64,000 nucleotides of DNA. Origin: Leisingera sp. ANG-M1. GTDB lineage: Bacteria > Pseudomonadota > Alphaproteobacteria > Rhodobacterales > Rhodobacteraceae. Under the pieces are notes generated by a model. It was given only the letters and a program-made list of their open reading frames with translations. It was not told the origin of the DNA and ran no database searches. Shown here in pieces: positions 57,345 through 64,000 of the stretch. The position numbers were made by a program, and so were the translations under genes. Location of the stretch: the NCBI RefSeq assembly GCF_000813745.1, contig NZ_JWLC01000014.1:124001-188000 (forward strand), written 5' to 3'. Each line of letters starts with the position of its first letter. The stretch's first letter is position 1.

Positions 57345-57418
57345 GTTTAGCCATTCCTGAAACGCATATCAGCCATGCGCTTTTCCGCTGCATTTTCAAT
57401 AGGTAGACGGCTGCGATC

Positions 57419-57432
57419 TTGATCCAGATCAG
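57419..57432 (+). promoter_or_regulatory. FnrL/FNR-type box upstream of ompW
   Basis: TTGAT-CCAG-ATCAG matches nine of ten positions of the FNR/FnrL consensus TTGAT-N4-ATCAA. It is centred about 68 bases before the ompW ATG and lies in the ompW/acyl-CoA synthetase divergent gap. Outer-membrane ompW genes are known FNR-type targets in other bacteria. Confidence 0.6.
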
Positions 57433-57493
57433 GGTTTCCGGACGCCTGCGAGTGCACCACTGCCGGGCAAACATAAGAAAAGGGACGCTCCCC

Positions 57494-58096
57494 ATGAAAC
57501 GCATGGTTTCCGCTCTGGCACTGACTTCGGCCCTCGCTGCCCTGGCCGCCCCCGCGCTGGCGCAGCAGCAAGGCGACTGGACTGTTGGCGTCGGCATCGC
57601 CAATGTGAACCCCAAGTCGGACAACGGCACCCTTGCCGGCGCCGCAGCGACGATCGATGACGGCACCGCGCTGTCGCTGACGCTTGAGTACTTCTTCCGC
57701 GACAACTGGGGGGTCGAGCTGCTGGCTGCTTCGCCGTTTTCCCACGACGTCAAACTGAACGGCGCTTTTGCCGCCAAGGCCAAGCAGCTGCCGCCGACCC
57801 TCTCGGTCAACTACCACTTCCCGACCCAGGGCAAGATCAAGCCGTTCCTTGGCCTTGGCCTGAACTACACCACTTTCTTCGAAGAAGAGACCGCGCTTGG
57901 CACCCTCGAGCTGGACGACAGCTTCGGCATCGCCGTTAACGCCGGCGCCGACTACCAGATCTCCGACCGCGGCGCGCTTCGTTTCAACGTCCGCTGGATG
58001 GACATCGACACCGACGCCACCCTGAACGGGGCCGGCATCGGCACTGCCGAGATCGATCCGGTTGTCGTGAACGTCGCTTACGTGCACCGCTTCTGA
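57494..58096 (+). CDS. ompW: OmpW-family outer membrane protein
   Basis: Eight-stranded outer-membrane barrel, 200 residues. The signal peptide MKRMVSALALTSALAALAAPALA is clear, and the alternating strands end in a terminal Phe (VVNVAYVHRF) as required for barrel insertion. The conserved LTLEYFFRDNWGVELLAASPF and PTLSVNYHF are OmpW hallmarks. It interrupts the liu cluster on the opposite strand. AAGGGA is seen upstream. A FnrL-type box lies upstream, suggesting control by oxygen. Confidence 0.94.
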   Translation: MKRMVSALALTSALAALAAPALAQQQGDWTVGVGIANVNPKSDNGTLAGAAATIDDGTALSLTLEYFFRDNWGVELLAASPFSHDVKLNGAFAAKAKQLPPTLSVNYHFPTQGKIKPFLGLGLNYTTFFEEETALGTLELDDSFGIAVNAGADYQISDRGALRFNVRWMDIDTDATLNGAGIGTAEIDPVVVNVAYVHRF

Positions 58097-58113
58097 TCCT
58101 TCTGTTCAAACAC

Positions 58114-58141
58114 GCTGGCAGGCCGCTTGGTGCCTGCCGGC
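58114..58141. terminator. possible bidirectional terminator of ompW/DUF1311
   Basis: Ten-base stem GCTGGCAGGC/GCCTGCCGGC (one U-G pair) with an eight-base loop between two convergent genes. No clear T-run. Confidence 0.4.
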
Positions 58142-58154
58142 ACATCCAATTCCG

Positions 58155-58652
58155 TTATTCGCCAAGCCAGGCGGATTCCAGGTAGAGCGCCTGCTCCCCT
58201 GTCAGCCGCATCAGGCAGCTCAGCACTGCCGGCCCGCCGCCGCTGCCGCCGCCCCACTGCGCCCTCTCGAACTCGCAGGTGGTATCACGGTAGGCAATCC
58301 AGGCCCGCTGCATCTGTTTCAACGCAGGTTCGGTTCTGGGCGCCGACGAACCCCATTCCGCCAAATCCGCGTCCGATGCCTTCGCCTTGGCCCGCAGAAC
58401 CTTGTAGGCGGCATTCAGACGGGCATCCCAGTAATCGCGTTCCTGATCCAGGCAGTCCATCATCCCGATGGTAGTAGACCCGCCGGAAGTCGCGCCCATG
58501 CACTGCTGCGCAGCCAGTCCCAAGCAGCCACGCTTGGCTTCCGGCGCGGCCGCCTGCGCAACACAGGCGTCTGTTGCAGCAGGAGAAAACCGGACCTCCT
58601 GTGCCGCCGCTGGTCCTGCCAGCAACACCGCTGCAAGCAGGGCCATACGCAT
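58155..58652 (-). CDS. DUF1311 (LprI-like) exported protein
   Basis: A 165-residue exported protein with a signal peptide [17 protein letters not shown] and the LprI/DUF1311 pattern: several cysteines (ACVAQ, RGCLGL, QQCMG, MDCLDQE, TTCEFE, LSCLMR) and DYWDARLNAAYKVLRA, WIAYRDTTCEFE. Family members include lysozyme inhibitors. The ATG at 58652 overlaps the ivd stop by one base (TGATG), so it is co-translated with ivd although not part of leucine catabolism. Confidence 0.85.
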   Translation of the reverse strand: MRMALLAAVLLAGPAAAQEVRFSPAATDACVAQAAAPEAKRGCLGLAAQQCMGATSGGSTTIGMMDCLDQERDYWDARLNAAYKVLRAKAKASDADLAEWGSSAPRTEPALKQMQRAWIAYRDTTCEFERAQWGGGSGGGPAVLSCLMRLTGEQALYLESAWLGE

Positions 58653-59812
58653 CACATGGTTCCCATCAACTCGCGGCCGATCAGCATGCGGCGGATTTCG
58701 CTAGTGCCGGCACCGATTTCCATCAGTTTGGCATCGCGGAAGATGCGCCCCACCGGGTTGTCGGAGAGGTAGCCCGCACCGCCAAAGGCCTGCACCGCCT
58801 GGTGCGCCTGGGTCATCGCGACTTCGGATGCGTAGAGACAGCAGGCCGCGGCGTCCTGGCGGGTCACGGTGCCTTTGTCGCAGGATTTGGCGACTTCATA
58901 GACATAGGCCCGGGCCGAATTCATCGCCGTGTACATATCGGCGATCTTGGCCTGCATCAGCTGGAAGTTTCCGATCGGCTGTCCGAACTGCTTGCGCTCC
59001 GCCATGTAGGGCATCATCTCATCCATGCAGGAGGCCATGATGCCGGTGCCAATGCCTGCCAGCACCACACGTTCATAGTCCAGGCCGGACATCAGCACGC
59101 GCACGCCCTTGCCCTCCTCCCCTAGCACGTTCTCAAACGGCACTTCGACGTCTTCAAAGATCAGCTCAGCGGTGTTGGAGCCGCGCATGCCCAGCTTGTC
59201 GAAATGCTTGGAGGTGGAGAAACCCGCCATCTCTTTTTCGATCAGGAAAGCGGTGATGCCTTTGGAGCCCGCCTCCGGATCGGTCTTTGCATAGACCACC
59301 AGTGTGTCGGCGTCAGGACCATTGGTGATCCAGTACTTGTTGCCGTTCAGCCGGTAGTGATCGTTGCGCTTCTCCGCGCGCAGCGACATTGACACCACAT
59401 CCGATCCCGCGCCCGCTTCGGACATCGCCAGCGCGCCGACATGCTCGCCGGAGAGCAGCCGCGGCAAGTACTTCTTCTTCTGCTCCGCGTTGCCGTTCAG
59501 CTTGATCTGATTGACGCAGAGGTTCGAATGCGCGCCATAGGACAGCGAGACAGAGGCGCTGGCGCGGGCGATTTCCTCAATGGCGACGGTATGGGCCAGG
59601 TAGGACATGCCGGCACCGCCGAACTCTTCTGGCACGGTGATGCCCAAGAGGCCCAGCTCCCCCATCTCCTGCCACAGCTCAGCCGGGAATTCATTGTTCT
59701 GGTCGATCTCCTGCGCCATCGGCTTTACGCGCTCCTGCGCCCAGCGGTGCACCGCGTCGCGCAGGGCGTTGACGTCTTCGCCCAGATCAAAAGTCATGCT
59801 TGCATTGAACAT
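58652..59812 (-). CDS. liuA: isovaleryl-CoA dehydrogenase
   Basis: Flavin acyl-CoA dehydrogenase of 386 residues. It converts isovaleryl-CoA to 3-methylcrotonyl-CoA. N-terminal [22 protein letters not shown] motifs [13 protein letters not shown] and WITNGPDAD, and the catalytic Glu247 in [11 protein letters not shown] at the isovaleryl-type position rather than the C-terminal position of short-chain enzymes. GGGAGG upstream. First gene of the cluster, preceded by a promoter with an operator-like dyad. Confidence 0.95.
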   Translation of the reverse strand: MFNASMTFDLGEDVNALRDAVHRWAQERVKPMAQEIDQNNEFPAELWQEMGELGLLGITVPEEFGGAGMSYLAHTVAIEEIARASASVSLSYGAHSNLCVNQIKLNGNAEQKKKYLPRLLSGEHVGALAMSEAGAGSDVVSMSLRAEKRNDHYRLNGNKYWITNGPDADTLVVYAKTDPEAGSKGITAFLIEKEMAGFSTSKHFDKLGMRGSNTAELIFEDVEVPFENVLGEEGKGVRVLMSGLDYERVVLAGIGTGIMASCMDEMMPYMAERKQFGQPIGNFQLMQAKIADMYTAMNSARAYVYEVAKSCDKGTVTRQDAAACCLYASEVAMTQAHQAVQAFGGAGYLSDNPVGRIFRDAKLMEIGAGTSEIRRMLIGRELMGTM

Positions 59813-59837
59813 CCCGCAAATCCTCCCGGGAACAGCG

Positions 59838-59857
59838 ATTATATGAACACTTGTTCA
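59838..59857 (-). promoter_or_regulatory. ivd promoter with operator-like dyad
   Basis: On the minus strand, a perfect -10 TATAAT (59838-59843) is directly preceded by TGAACA-AG-TGTTCA (59844-59857), a perfect six-base dyad with a two-base spacer. The dyad lies where RNA polymerase contacts the spacer, so a repressor would block initiation. A clear -35 was not found. Confidence 0.6.
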
Positions 59858-60012
59858 ATTCAATAGACGAGCCCACGATTCGCGTCAACTGCAGCACGCA
59901 TGCAGCAGCCGTGACGTGAGGTTCATCCCCGCACGCGGACACAAAGAAGCCCGCCTCCCTCCTGGGAGACGAGCCAAATCTTTTTTCCGAAGAACGGACA
60001 AGCAGCCGCGGA

Positions 60013-61206
60013 TTAAGCGCCCTGATACACAGCACTCACTTCGGCCCGGATGATCCGGGCGATCTGGGCGCAATCTTCCAGGCTGAAGGTCAGCGGCACC
60101 CGCATGTCGATGATGCCCGCCAGCACCCGGTCGCTTTTCGGCAGGCGCGGCGTGTCGGCATAGCGCCAGCTGTCATAGCGGGAGGTAAAGGCCACAGGCT
60201 CCGGCGTGCCGAACCATTTGAGCTCCACCCCGCGGGCGGCGCAGCGGCGAACAGCCTCCTGAACAGCCTCCTCGCTCCAGTCCAGCAGCAGAAACTGGAT
60301 GGAAGAGCCGACATAAACCTCTTGTTCCGGGCGTTCCACAACGGTGAGACCCGGCGTGCCCCGCAGGCCCTCTTCCACCGTGCGGTAGCGCTCGTTCCAC
60401 CGCTCCACTTGGGTATCCAGATCACGCAGCTGCGGCCGCAGGATAGCGGCGCGCAGGTTGTCCATGCGGCCTGAGATATTCGGGGTCTCGTATTTCACCC
60501 GCTCGAACACCTCCGGGCCAGGCCCAGCCAAGTGGCGGCCATACAGCATGTAAGAGCCGGACATCATGATCGCGCGGGCGGCGATCTCCTCGTCATCGGT
60601 GATCAACAGCCCGCCCTCGCCCGAATTCACGTGCTTGTAGGTCTGGCAGGAATAGCAGCCCACCGCGCCGTGCTTGCCCGAGAGCACGCCGTTCCAGGAC
60701 GCCCCCATGGTATGGGCGCAGTCTTCGATCACGGTGATACCGGCGCCGTCGCAGATCTCCATCAGCCGGTCCATGTCGCACAGATGACCGCGCATGTGGG
60801 ACAGCATCAGCACCTTGGCCTGATCCGCCTTGGCCGCCAGATCGTCCAGATCGATGGTCAGATCCTCGGTTACCTCAACAAACACCGGTTCTGCCCCAAC
60901 CGAGGCAATCGACCCCGGCACCGGTGCCAGTGTGAAGGCGTTGGTCAGAACCTTGTCGCCGGGTTTCACCCCGACCGCGCGCAGAGATATGGCCAGCGCA
61001 TAGCCGCCGGAGGCCACCGCCAGGCAGTATTTCGCCCCCATCTGGTCCGCGAACTCCTGCTCCAGCAGCGCAGTTTCACCTTCTTCGCCATCGGCAACAT
61101 TGTAGCGGTGCAGCCGCCCGTGGCGGAGCACCGCCAGTGCGGCCTCAATGGCGTCTTCGGGAATGGGTTCCTGCTGGGTGAATGACCCGGTAAATGTCTC
61201 GCTCAT
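60013..61206 (-). CDS. DegT/DnrJ/EryC1-family PLP aminotransferase
   Basis: A 397-residue PLP enzyme of the sugar aminotransferase family. The cofactor lysine is Lys191 in CQTYKHVNSGEGG, Asp162 (EDCAH) binds the pyridine ring, and SGGYALAISL is the N-terminal phosphate loop. The typical partners (nucleotide-sugar epimerase, dehydratase) are absent, so its substrate is unknown. Starts at 61206. The stop is 200 bases from ivd, with no clear terminator. Confidence 0.85.
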   Translation of the reverse strand: MSETFTGSFTQQEPIPEDAIEAALAVLRHGRLHRYNVADGEEGETALLEQEFADQMGAKYCLAVASGGYALAISLRAVGVKPGDKVLTNAFTLAPVPGSIASVGAEPVFVEVTEDLTIDLDDLAAKADQAKVLMLSHMRGHLCDMDRLMEICDGAGITVIEDCAHTMGASWNGVLSGKHGAVGCYSCQTYKHVNSGEGGLLITDDEEIAARAIMMSGSYMLYGRHLAGPGPEVFERVKYETPNISGRMDNLRAAILRPQLRDLDTQVERWNERYRTVEEGLRGTPGLTVVERPEQEVYVGSSIQFLLLDWSEEAVQEAVRRCAARGVELKWFGTPEPVAFTSRYDSWRYADTPRLPKSDRVLAGIIDMRVPLTFSLEDCAQIARIIRAEVSAVYQGA

Positions 61207-61285
61207 GCGCCGTTTGTGAGCCGCCGCCCGGCAAGGGTCAAGAGGCAAGCGGCAAGGCTGGAAATCTCGAAGCTTAGTTGCGAAA

Positions 61286-61948
61286 TCACGCAATCAGGCG
61301 GTCAGCAACCCCCAGCAAGTCCTCGAACCGGTCGAGCAGCGCCTCAGGCTTCAGCGCTGCCATGTCAGCCCCCGACGGGCCAAAGGTCACCAGTACCGAC
61401 GGCACACCGGCAGCCGCCGAGGTGTTGCGGTCGGTGTCGCTGTCGCCCACCAGCAGCGTGCGTGCCGGGTCGCCGCCCGCGCGCCGCGCTGCCTCAAACA
61501 GCGGTTCCGGATCGGGTTTGCGCACCGGCAGCGTGTCGGCGCCGACCAGCGAAGCAAAGGCATCCCGCACACCAAGGCTTTGCATCAGCTGCTCGGCCAG
61601 CGCCTCGGGCTTGTTGGTGCAGATGCCGACACCGAAGCCTGCGGATTTCAAGGCCTCTACTGCCTCCATCGCACCGGGGTACATCACGGTATGGTGGTCG
61701 ATGGCATCGCGGTAGGCCTCCAGCAGCACCGGATAGAATTCATCAACCACGGCCGGATCAAACTGCCCTTTCCGCTTCAGGCCCGCCGTCAGCATACTGC
61801 GGCCGCCGCGCAGGGCCACACCTGCATCCTCGGGATAGGTCAGCACATCGCCCAGCCCCATCTGGCGGAAACAGGCATTGGCCGCTGCCAGCAGGTCACC
61901 GGATGTATCGGCCAAAGTTCCGTCCAGATCGAAGATCACTGTTCGCAT
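61286..61948 (-). CDS. gph: phosphoglycolate phosphatase
   Basis: HAD-superfamily hydrolase, 220 residues, removing phosphoglycolate produced by DNA repair or photorespiration-type oxygenation. Motif I VIFDLDGTLADT (Asp7, Asp9), motif II CTNKPEALA, motif III KPDPEPLF and motif IV LLVGDSDTDRNTSAAAG. Divergent from glmU, sharing a 132-base promoter gap, a common arrangement in this group. Confidence 0.9.
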   Translation of the reverse strand: MRTVIFDLDGTLADTSGDLLAAANACFRQMGLGDVLTYPEDAGVALRGGRSMLTAGLKRKGQFDPAVVDEFYPVLLEAYRDAIDHHTVMYPGAMEAVEALKSAGFGVGICTNKPEALAEQLMQSLGVRDAFASLVGADTLPVRKPDPEPLFEAARRAGGDPARTLLVGDSDTDRNTSAAAGVPSVLVTFGPSGADMAALKPEALLDRFEDLLGVADRLIA

Positions 61949-62080
61949 TTGCGCCCCTTCCCGGCGATTTTCCGCCGCCGCTTGTTGCAGCCCGCAACCT
62001 TGTTTGATGGCGCTATCTCTTGCGCCCCGCCCCTCAGCGGATAAAACGGGAGCGCTAAAAAGACAAAGAGAAAAGCGATT

Positions 62081-63436
62081 ATGAGTATTGCCCTTGTCAT
62101 CCTGGCAGCCGGAAAAGGCACGCGGATGAATTCCGATATTCCCAAGGTATTGCACCCGATTGCCCAGGCTCCGATGCTGGAGCATGCGCTTGCCGCGGGC
62201 CGCGCGCTCGACCCCGAACGCACAATTATCGTCGCAGGCCATGGCGCCGAGGCTGTGCAGACAGCTGTTGCCAAAATCGAAGACGGCGCCGAGGTGGTTC
62301 TGCAGGAGGAGCAGCTGGGCACCGCCCATGCCGTTGACCAGGCCCGGGCGGCGCTGGAAGGATTTTCCGGCGATGCCGTGGTGCTTTACGGCGACACGCC
62401 CTTTGTCAGCGCGGACACGCTGGAGCGCATGGTCGAGGCCCGCCAGCGGGCCGACCTGGTGATCCTGGGCTTTGAGGCCGCTGATCCGGGCCGTTATGGC
62501 CGCCTGGTGATGGACGGCGACAGCCTGGAGCGGATCGTCGAATTCAAGGACGCCAGCGAAGCCGAGCGCGCCATCACCTTTTGCAACTCCGGCCTGATGG
62601 CCTGTGATGCATCGGTGATGTTCGATCTGATCGCCAAGGTCGGCAACGAGAACGCTTCGGGCGAATACTATCTGACCGACCTGGTGGCACTGGCACGGCG
62701 CGAGGGCAAATCCGTCACCGCCGTTTCCTGCGACGAGGCCGAGACGCTGGGCATCAACTCGCGCGCCGAGCTGGCGCAGGCGGATGCGCTGTTTCAGAAA
62801 CGCGCCCGGGCTGAGCTGTTGGAGCTGGGCGTCACCCTGATGGCGCCGGACACGGTCTATTTGGCCTTTGACACCCATATCGGCCGCGACACGGTGATCG
62901 AACCCAATGTGGTTTTCGGCCCCGGCGTCACGGTGGAAAGCGGCGCACTGATCCGGGCGTTCTCGCATCTGGAAGGCTGCCACGTCAGCCAAGGCGCCAA
63001 AGTGGGGCCTTACGCCCGCCTGCGCCCAGGGGCGGAACTGGCCGAAAACACCCACATCGGCAACTTCGTCGAGATCAAGAACGCTGAGATCGCCGAAGGC
63101 GCCAAGGTCAACCACCTCAGCTATATCGGCGATGCCTCTATCGGCGAGGCCAGCAATATTGGCGCCGGCACAATTACCTGCAACTATGACGGTGTAATGA
63201 AGCACCGGACCGAAATCGGCGCCCGCACATTCATCGGGTCGAACACCATGCTGGTTGCCCCGGTCAAGGTGGGCAACGAAGCAATGACCGCCACCGGCGC
63301 TGTTGTAACAAAAGATGTTGAAGACGGCGCGCTGGCCATTGCCCGCGCCGAACAAACCAATAAACCGGGCCGCGCGCGCAAGCTGATGGACATGCTGCGT
63401 GCCAAGAAAGCCCGTCTTCAAAAGGGAGCCAAGTGA
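62081..63436 (+). CDS. glmU: bifunctional GlcNAc-1-P uridyltransferase / GlcN-1-P acetyltransferase
   Basis: Makes UDP-GlcNAc for peptidoglycan and LPS. A 451-residue enzyme with an N-terminal pyrophosphorylase (ILAAGKGTRMNS, GDTPFVSADTL, ASGEYYLTDLVALA) and a C-terminal left-handed beta-helix with hexapeptide repeats (AFSHLEGCHVSQGAKVGPYARLRPG, HIGNFVEIKNAEI, NIGAGTITCNYDG). The stop codon overlaps the glmS start by one base. Confidence 0.97.
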   Translation: MSIALVILAAGKGTRMNSDIPKVLHPIAQAPMLEHALAAGRALDPERTIIVAGHGAEAVQTAVAKIEDGAEVVLQEEQLGTAHAVDQARAALEGFSGDAVVLYGDTPFVSADTLERMVEARQRADLVILGFEAADPGRYGRLVMDGDSLERIVEFKDASEAERAITFCNSGLMACDASVMFDLIAKVGNENASGEYYLTDLVALARREGKSVTAVSCDEAETLGINSRAELAQADALFQKRARAELLELGVTLMAPDTVYLAFDTHIGRDTVIEPNVVFGPGVTVESGALIRAFSHLEGCHVSQGAKVGPYARLRPGAELAENTHIGNFVEIKNAEIAEGAKVNHLSYIGDASIGEASNIGAGTITCNYDGVMKHRTEIGARTFIGSNTMLVAPVKVGNEAMTATGAVVTKDVEDGALAIARAEQTNKPGRARKLMDMLRAKKARLQKGAK

Positions 63437-64000
63437 TGTGCGGGATTGTAGGTGTACTGGGTAATCACGAAGCCGCTCCGATCTTGGTCGAAGCGCTGAA
63501 GCGGCTGGAATACCGCGGCTATGACAGCGCGGGCATCGCCACCGTGAACAACGGCGAACTGCGCCGCCGCCGCGCGGTGGGCAAGCTGGTGAACCTCTCC
63601 GACCTTTTGGTGCATGAGCCGCTGGCCGGCAAATCCGGCATCGGCCACACCCGCTGGGCCACCCATGGCGCGCCTTCGGTCAGCAACGCCCACCCCCACC
63701 GCGCAGGCGCCGTGGCGGTCGTGCACAACGGCATCATCGAGAACTACAAGGAGCTGCGCGCCGAGCTGCTGGACTGCGGCATGGAGTTCCGTACCGAGAC
63801 AGACACCGAAACTGTCGCCCTGATGACCGAGCGCTACCTGCAGGAAGGTCTGTCGCCGGCTGAGGCAGCTTTCAAGACTCTCGATCAGCTGGAAGGCGCC
63901 TTTGCGCTGGCGTTCCTTTTTGACGGCCATGAGGACCTGATCGTCGCCGCCCGCAAGGGCTCGCCGCTGGCCATCGGCCATGGCGACGGCGAGATGTTCG
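63436..64000 (+). CDS. glmS: glucosamine-fructose-6-phosphate aminotransferase, 5' part
   Basis: N-terminal glutaminase domain of GlmS, running off the window end (188 codons visible). Cys2 after Met is the nucleophile (MCGIVGVLG), then RLEYRGYDSAG, GHTRWATHG and HNGIIENY, all diagnostic. Makes GlcN-6-P, feeding GlmU after isomerisation by GlmM, which is not in the window. The start overlaps the glmU stop by one base (TGATG), so the two are translationally coupled. Confidence 0.95.
   Translation, partial: MCGIVGVLGNHEAAPILVEALKRLEYRGYDSAGIATVNNGELRRRRAVGKLVNLSDLLVHEPLAGKSGIGHTRWATHGAPSVSNAHPHRAGAVAVVHNGIIENYKELRAELLDCGMEFRTETDTETVALMTERYLQEGLSPAEAAFKTLDQLEGAFALAFLFDGHEDLIVAARKGSPLAIGHGDGEMF

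Noticed and set aside
59813-60012. Small frames between ivd and the aminotransferase gene
   Set aside because: No ribosome site or domain. The region is better explained by the ivd promoter and operator.
1-64000. CRISPR arrays, tRNA or rRNA genes, prophage or insertion sequences
   Set aside because: No regular repeat-spacer array, RNA-gene signature or transposase/phage protein was seen by eye. A tRNAscan or Rfam search could still find something short.

Overview
The window is a G+C-rich alphaproteobacterial chromosome segment. It most likely comes from a marine Rhodobacteraceae (Roseobacter group, close to Leisingera/Phaeobacter/Ruegeria). This is inferred from the nuo cluster with DUF5333 and DUF5337 genes between complex I subunits, the surE-pcm-nlpD-DUF815-tat neighbourhood, a Hint-domain protein, an RNase J-CoaX-BirA block after nuoN, and two families of short GC-rich intergenic repeats. 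No rRNA, tRNA, CRISPR array, transposase or phage gene was recognised.

Layout. 1-7.4 kb: end of a DMT exporter, rpiB, purF, a DUF2199 protein, a small protein, an atypical SDR, a methyltransferase, and the coupled pair surE-pcm. 7.7-13.1 kb: an NlpD-like lipoprotein with a degenerate M23 domain, a DUF815 ATPase, an unknown membrane protein, and tatABC on the minus strand. 13.3-22.7 kb: a mixed accessory stretch with an ABM-fold protein, a WYL regulator, a GNAT enzyme, an orphan ABC ATPase, an ArsM-like methyltransferase, an AlkC-like DNA glycosylase, an SDR lacking its catalytic Tyr/Lys, a Hint protein and a lower-GC hybrid histidine kinase. 22.9-31.7 kb: prfC, an unknown protein overlapping a glycosyltransferase, a DEAD-box helicase, then RNase J, CoaX and BirA on the minus strand.

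31.8-49.4 kb (minus strand): a complete 14-subunit NADH:quinone oxidoreductase operon, nuoA to nuoN, with eight extra reading frames embedded. These are a 48-residue membrane microprotein between nuoC and nuoD, a four-cysteine exported protein, DUF5337, MAPEG, two lipoproteins, DUF5333 and a carboxymuconolactone-decarboxylase-like protein. A good sigma70-type promoter lies upstream of nuoA and a terminator follows nuoN.

49.6-59.9 kb (minus strand): a leucine/isovalerate catabolic (liu) cluster of ivd, acyl-CoA synthetase, mccB, mccA, HMG-CoA lyase and an enoyl-CoA hydratase. Together they convert isovaleryl-CoA to acetyl-CoA and acetoacetate. A distinctly AT-richer gene of unknown function sits between the synthetase and mccB with only one base on each side. 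An ompW gene with an FnrL-like box interrupts the cluster on the opposite strand. The ivd promoter has a perfect TATAAT directly next to a TGAACA-N2-TGTTCA dyad.

60-64 kb: a DegT-family aminotransferase, phosphoglycolate phosphatase, then glmU overlapping glmS, which runs off the end. Together glmS and glmU make UDP-GlcNAc.

The best leads for undescribed biology are the lower-GC gene slotted into the liu operon, the embedded nuo microprotein and other complex I passenger genes, and the two repeat families.
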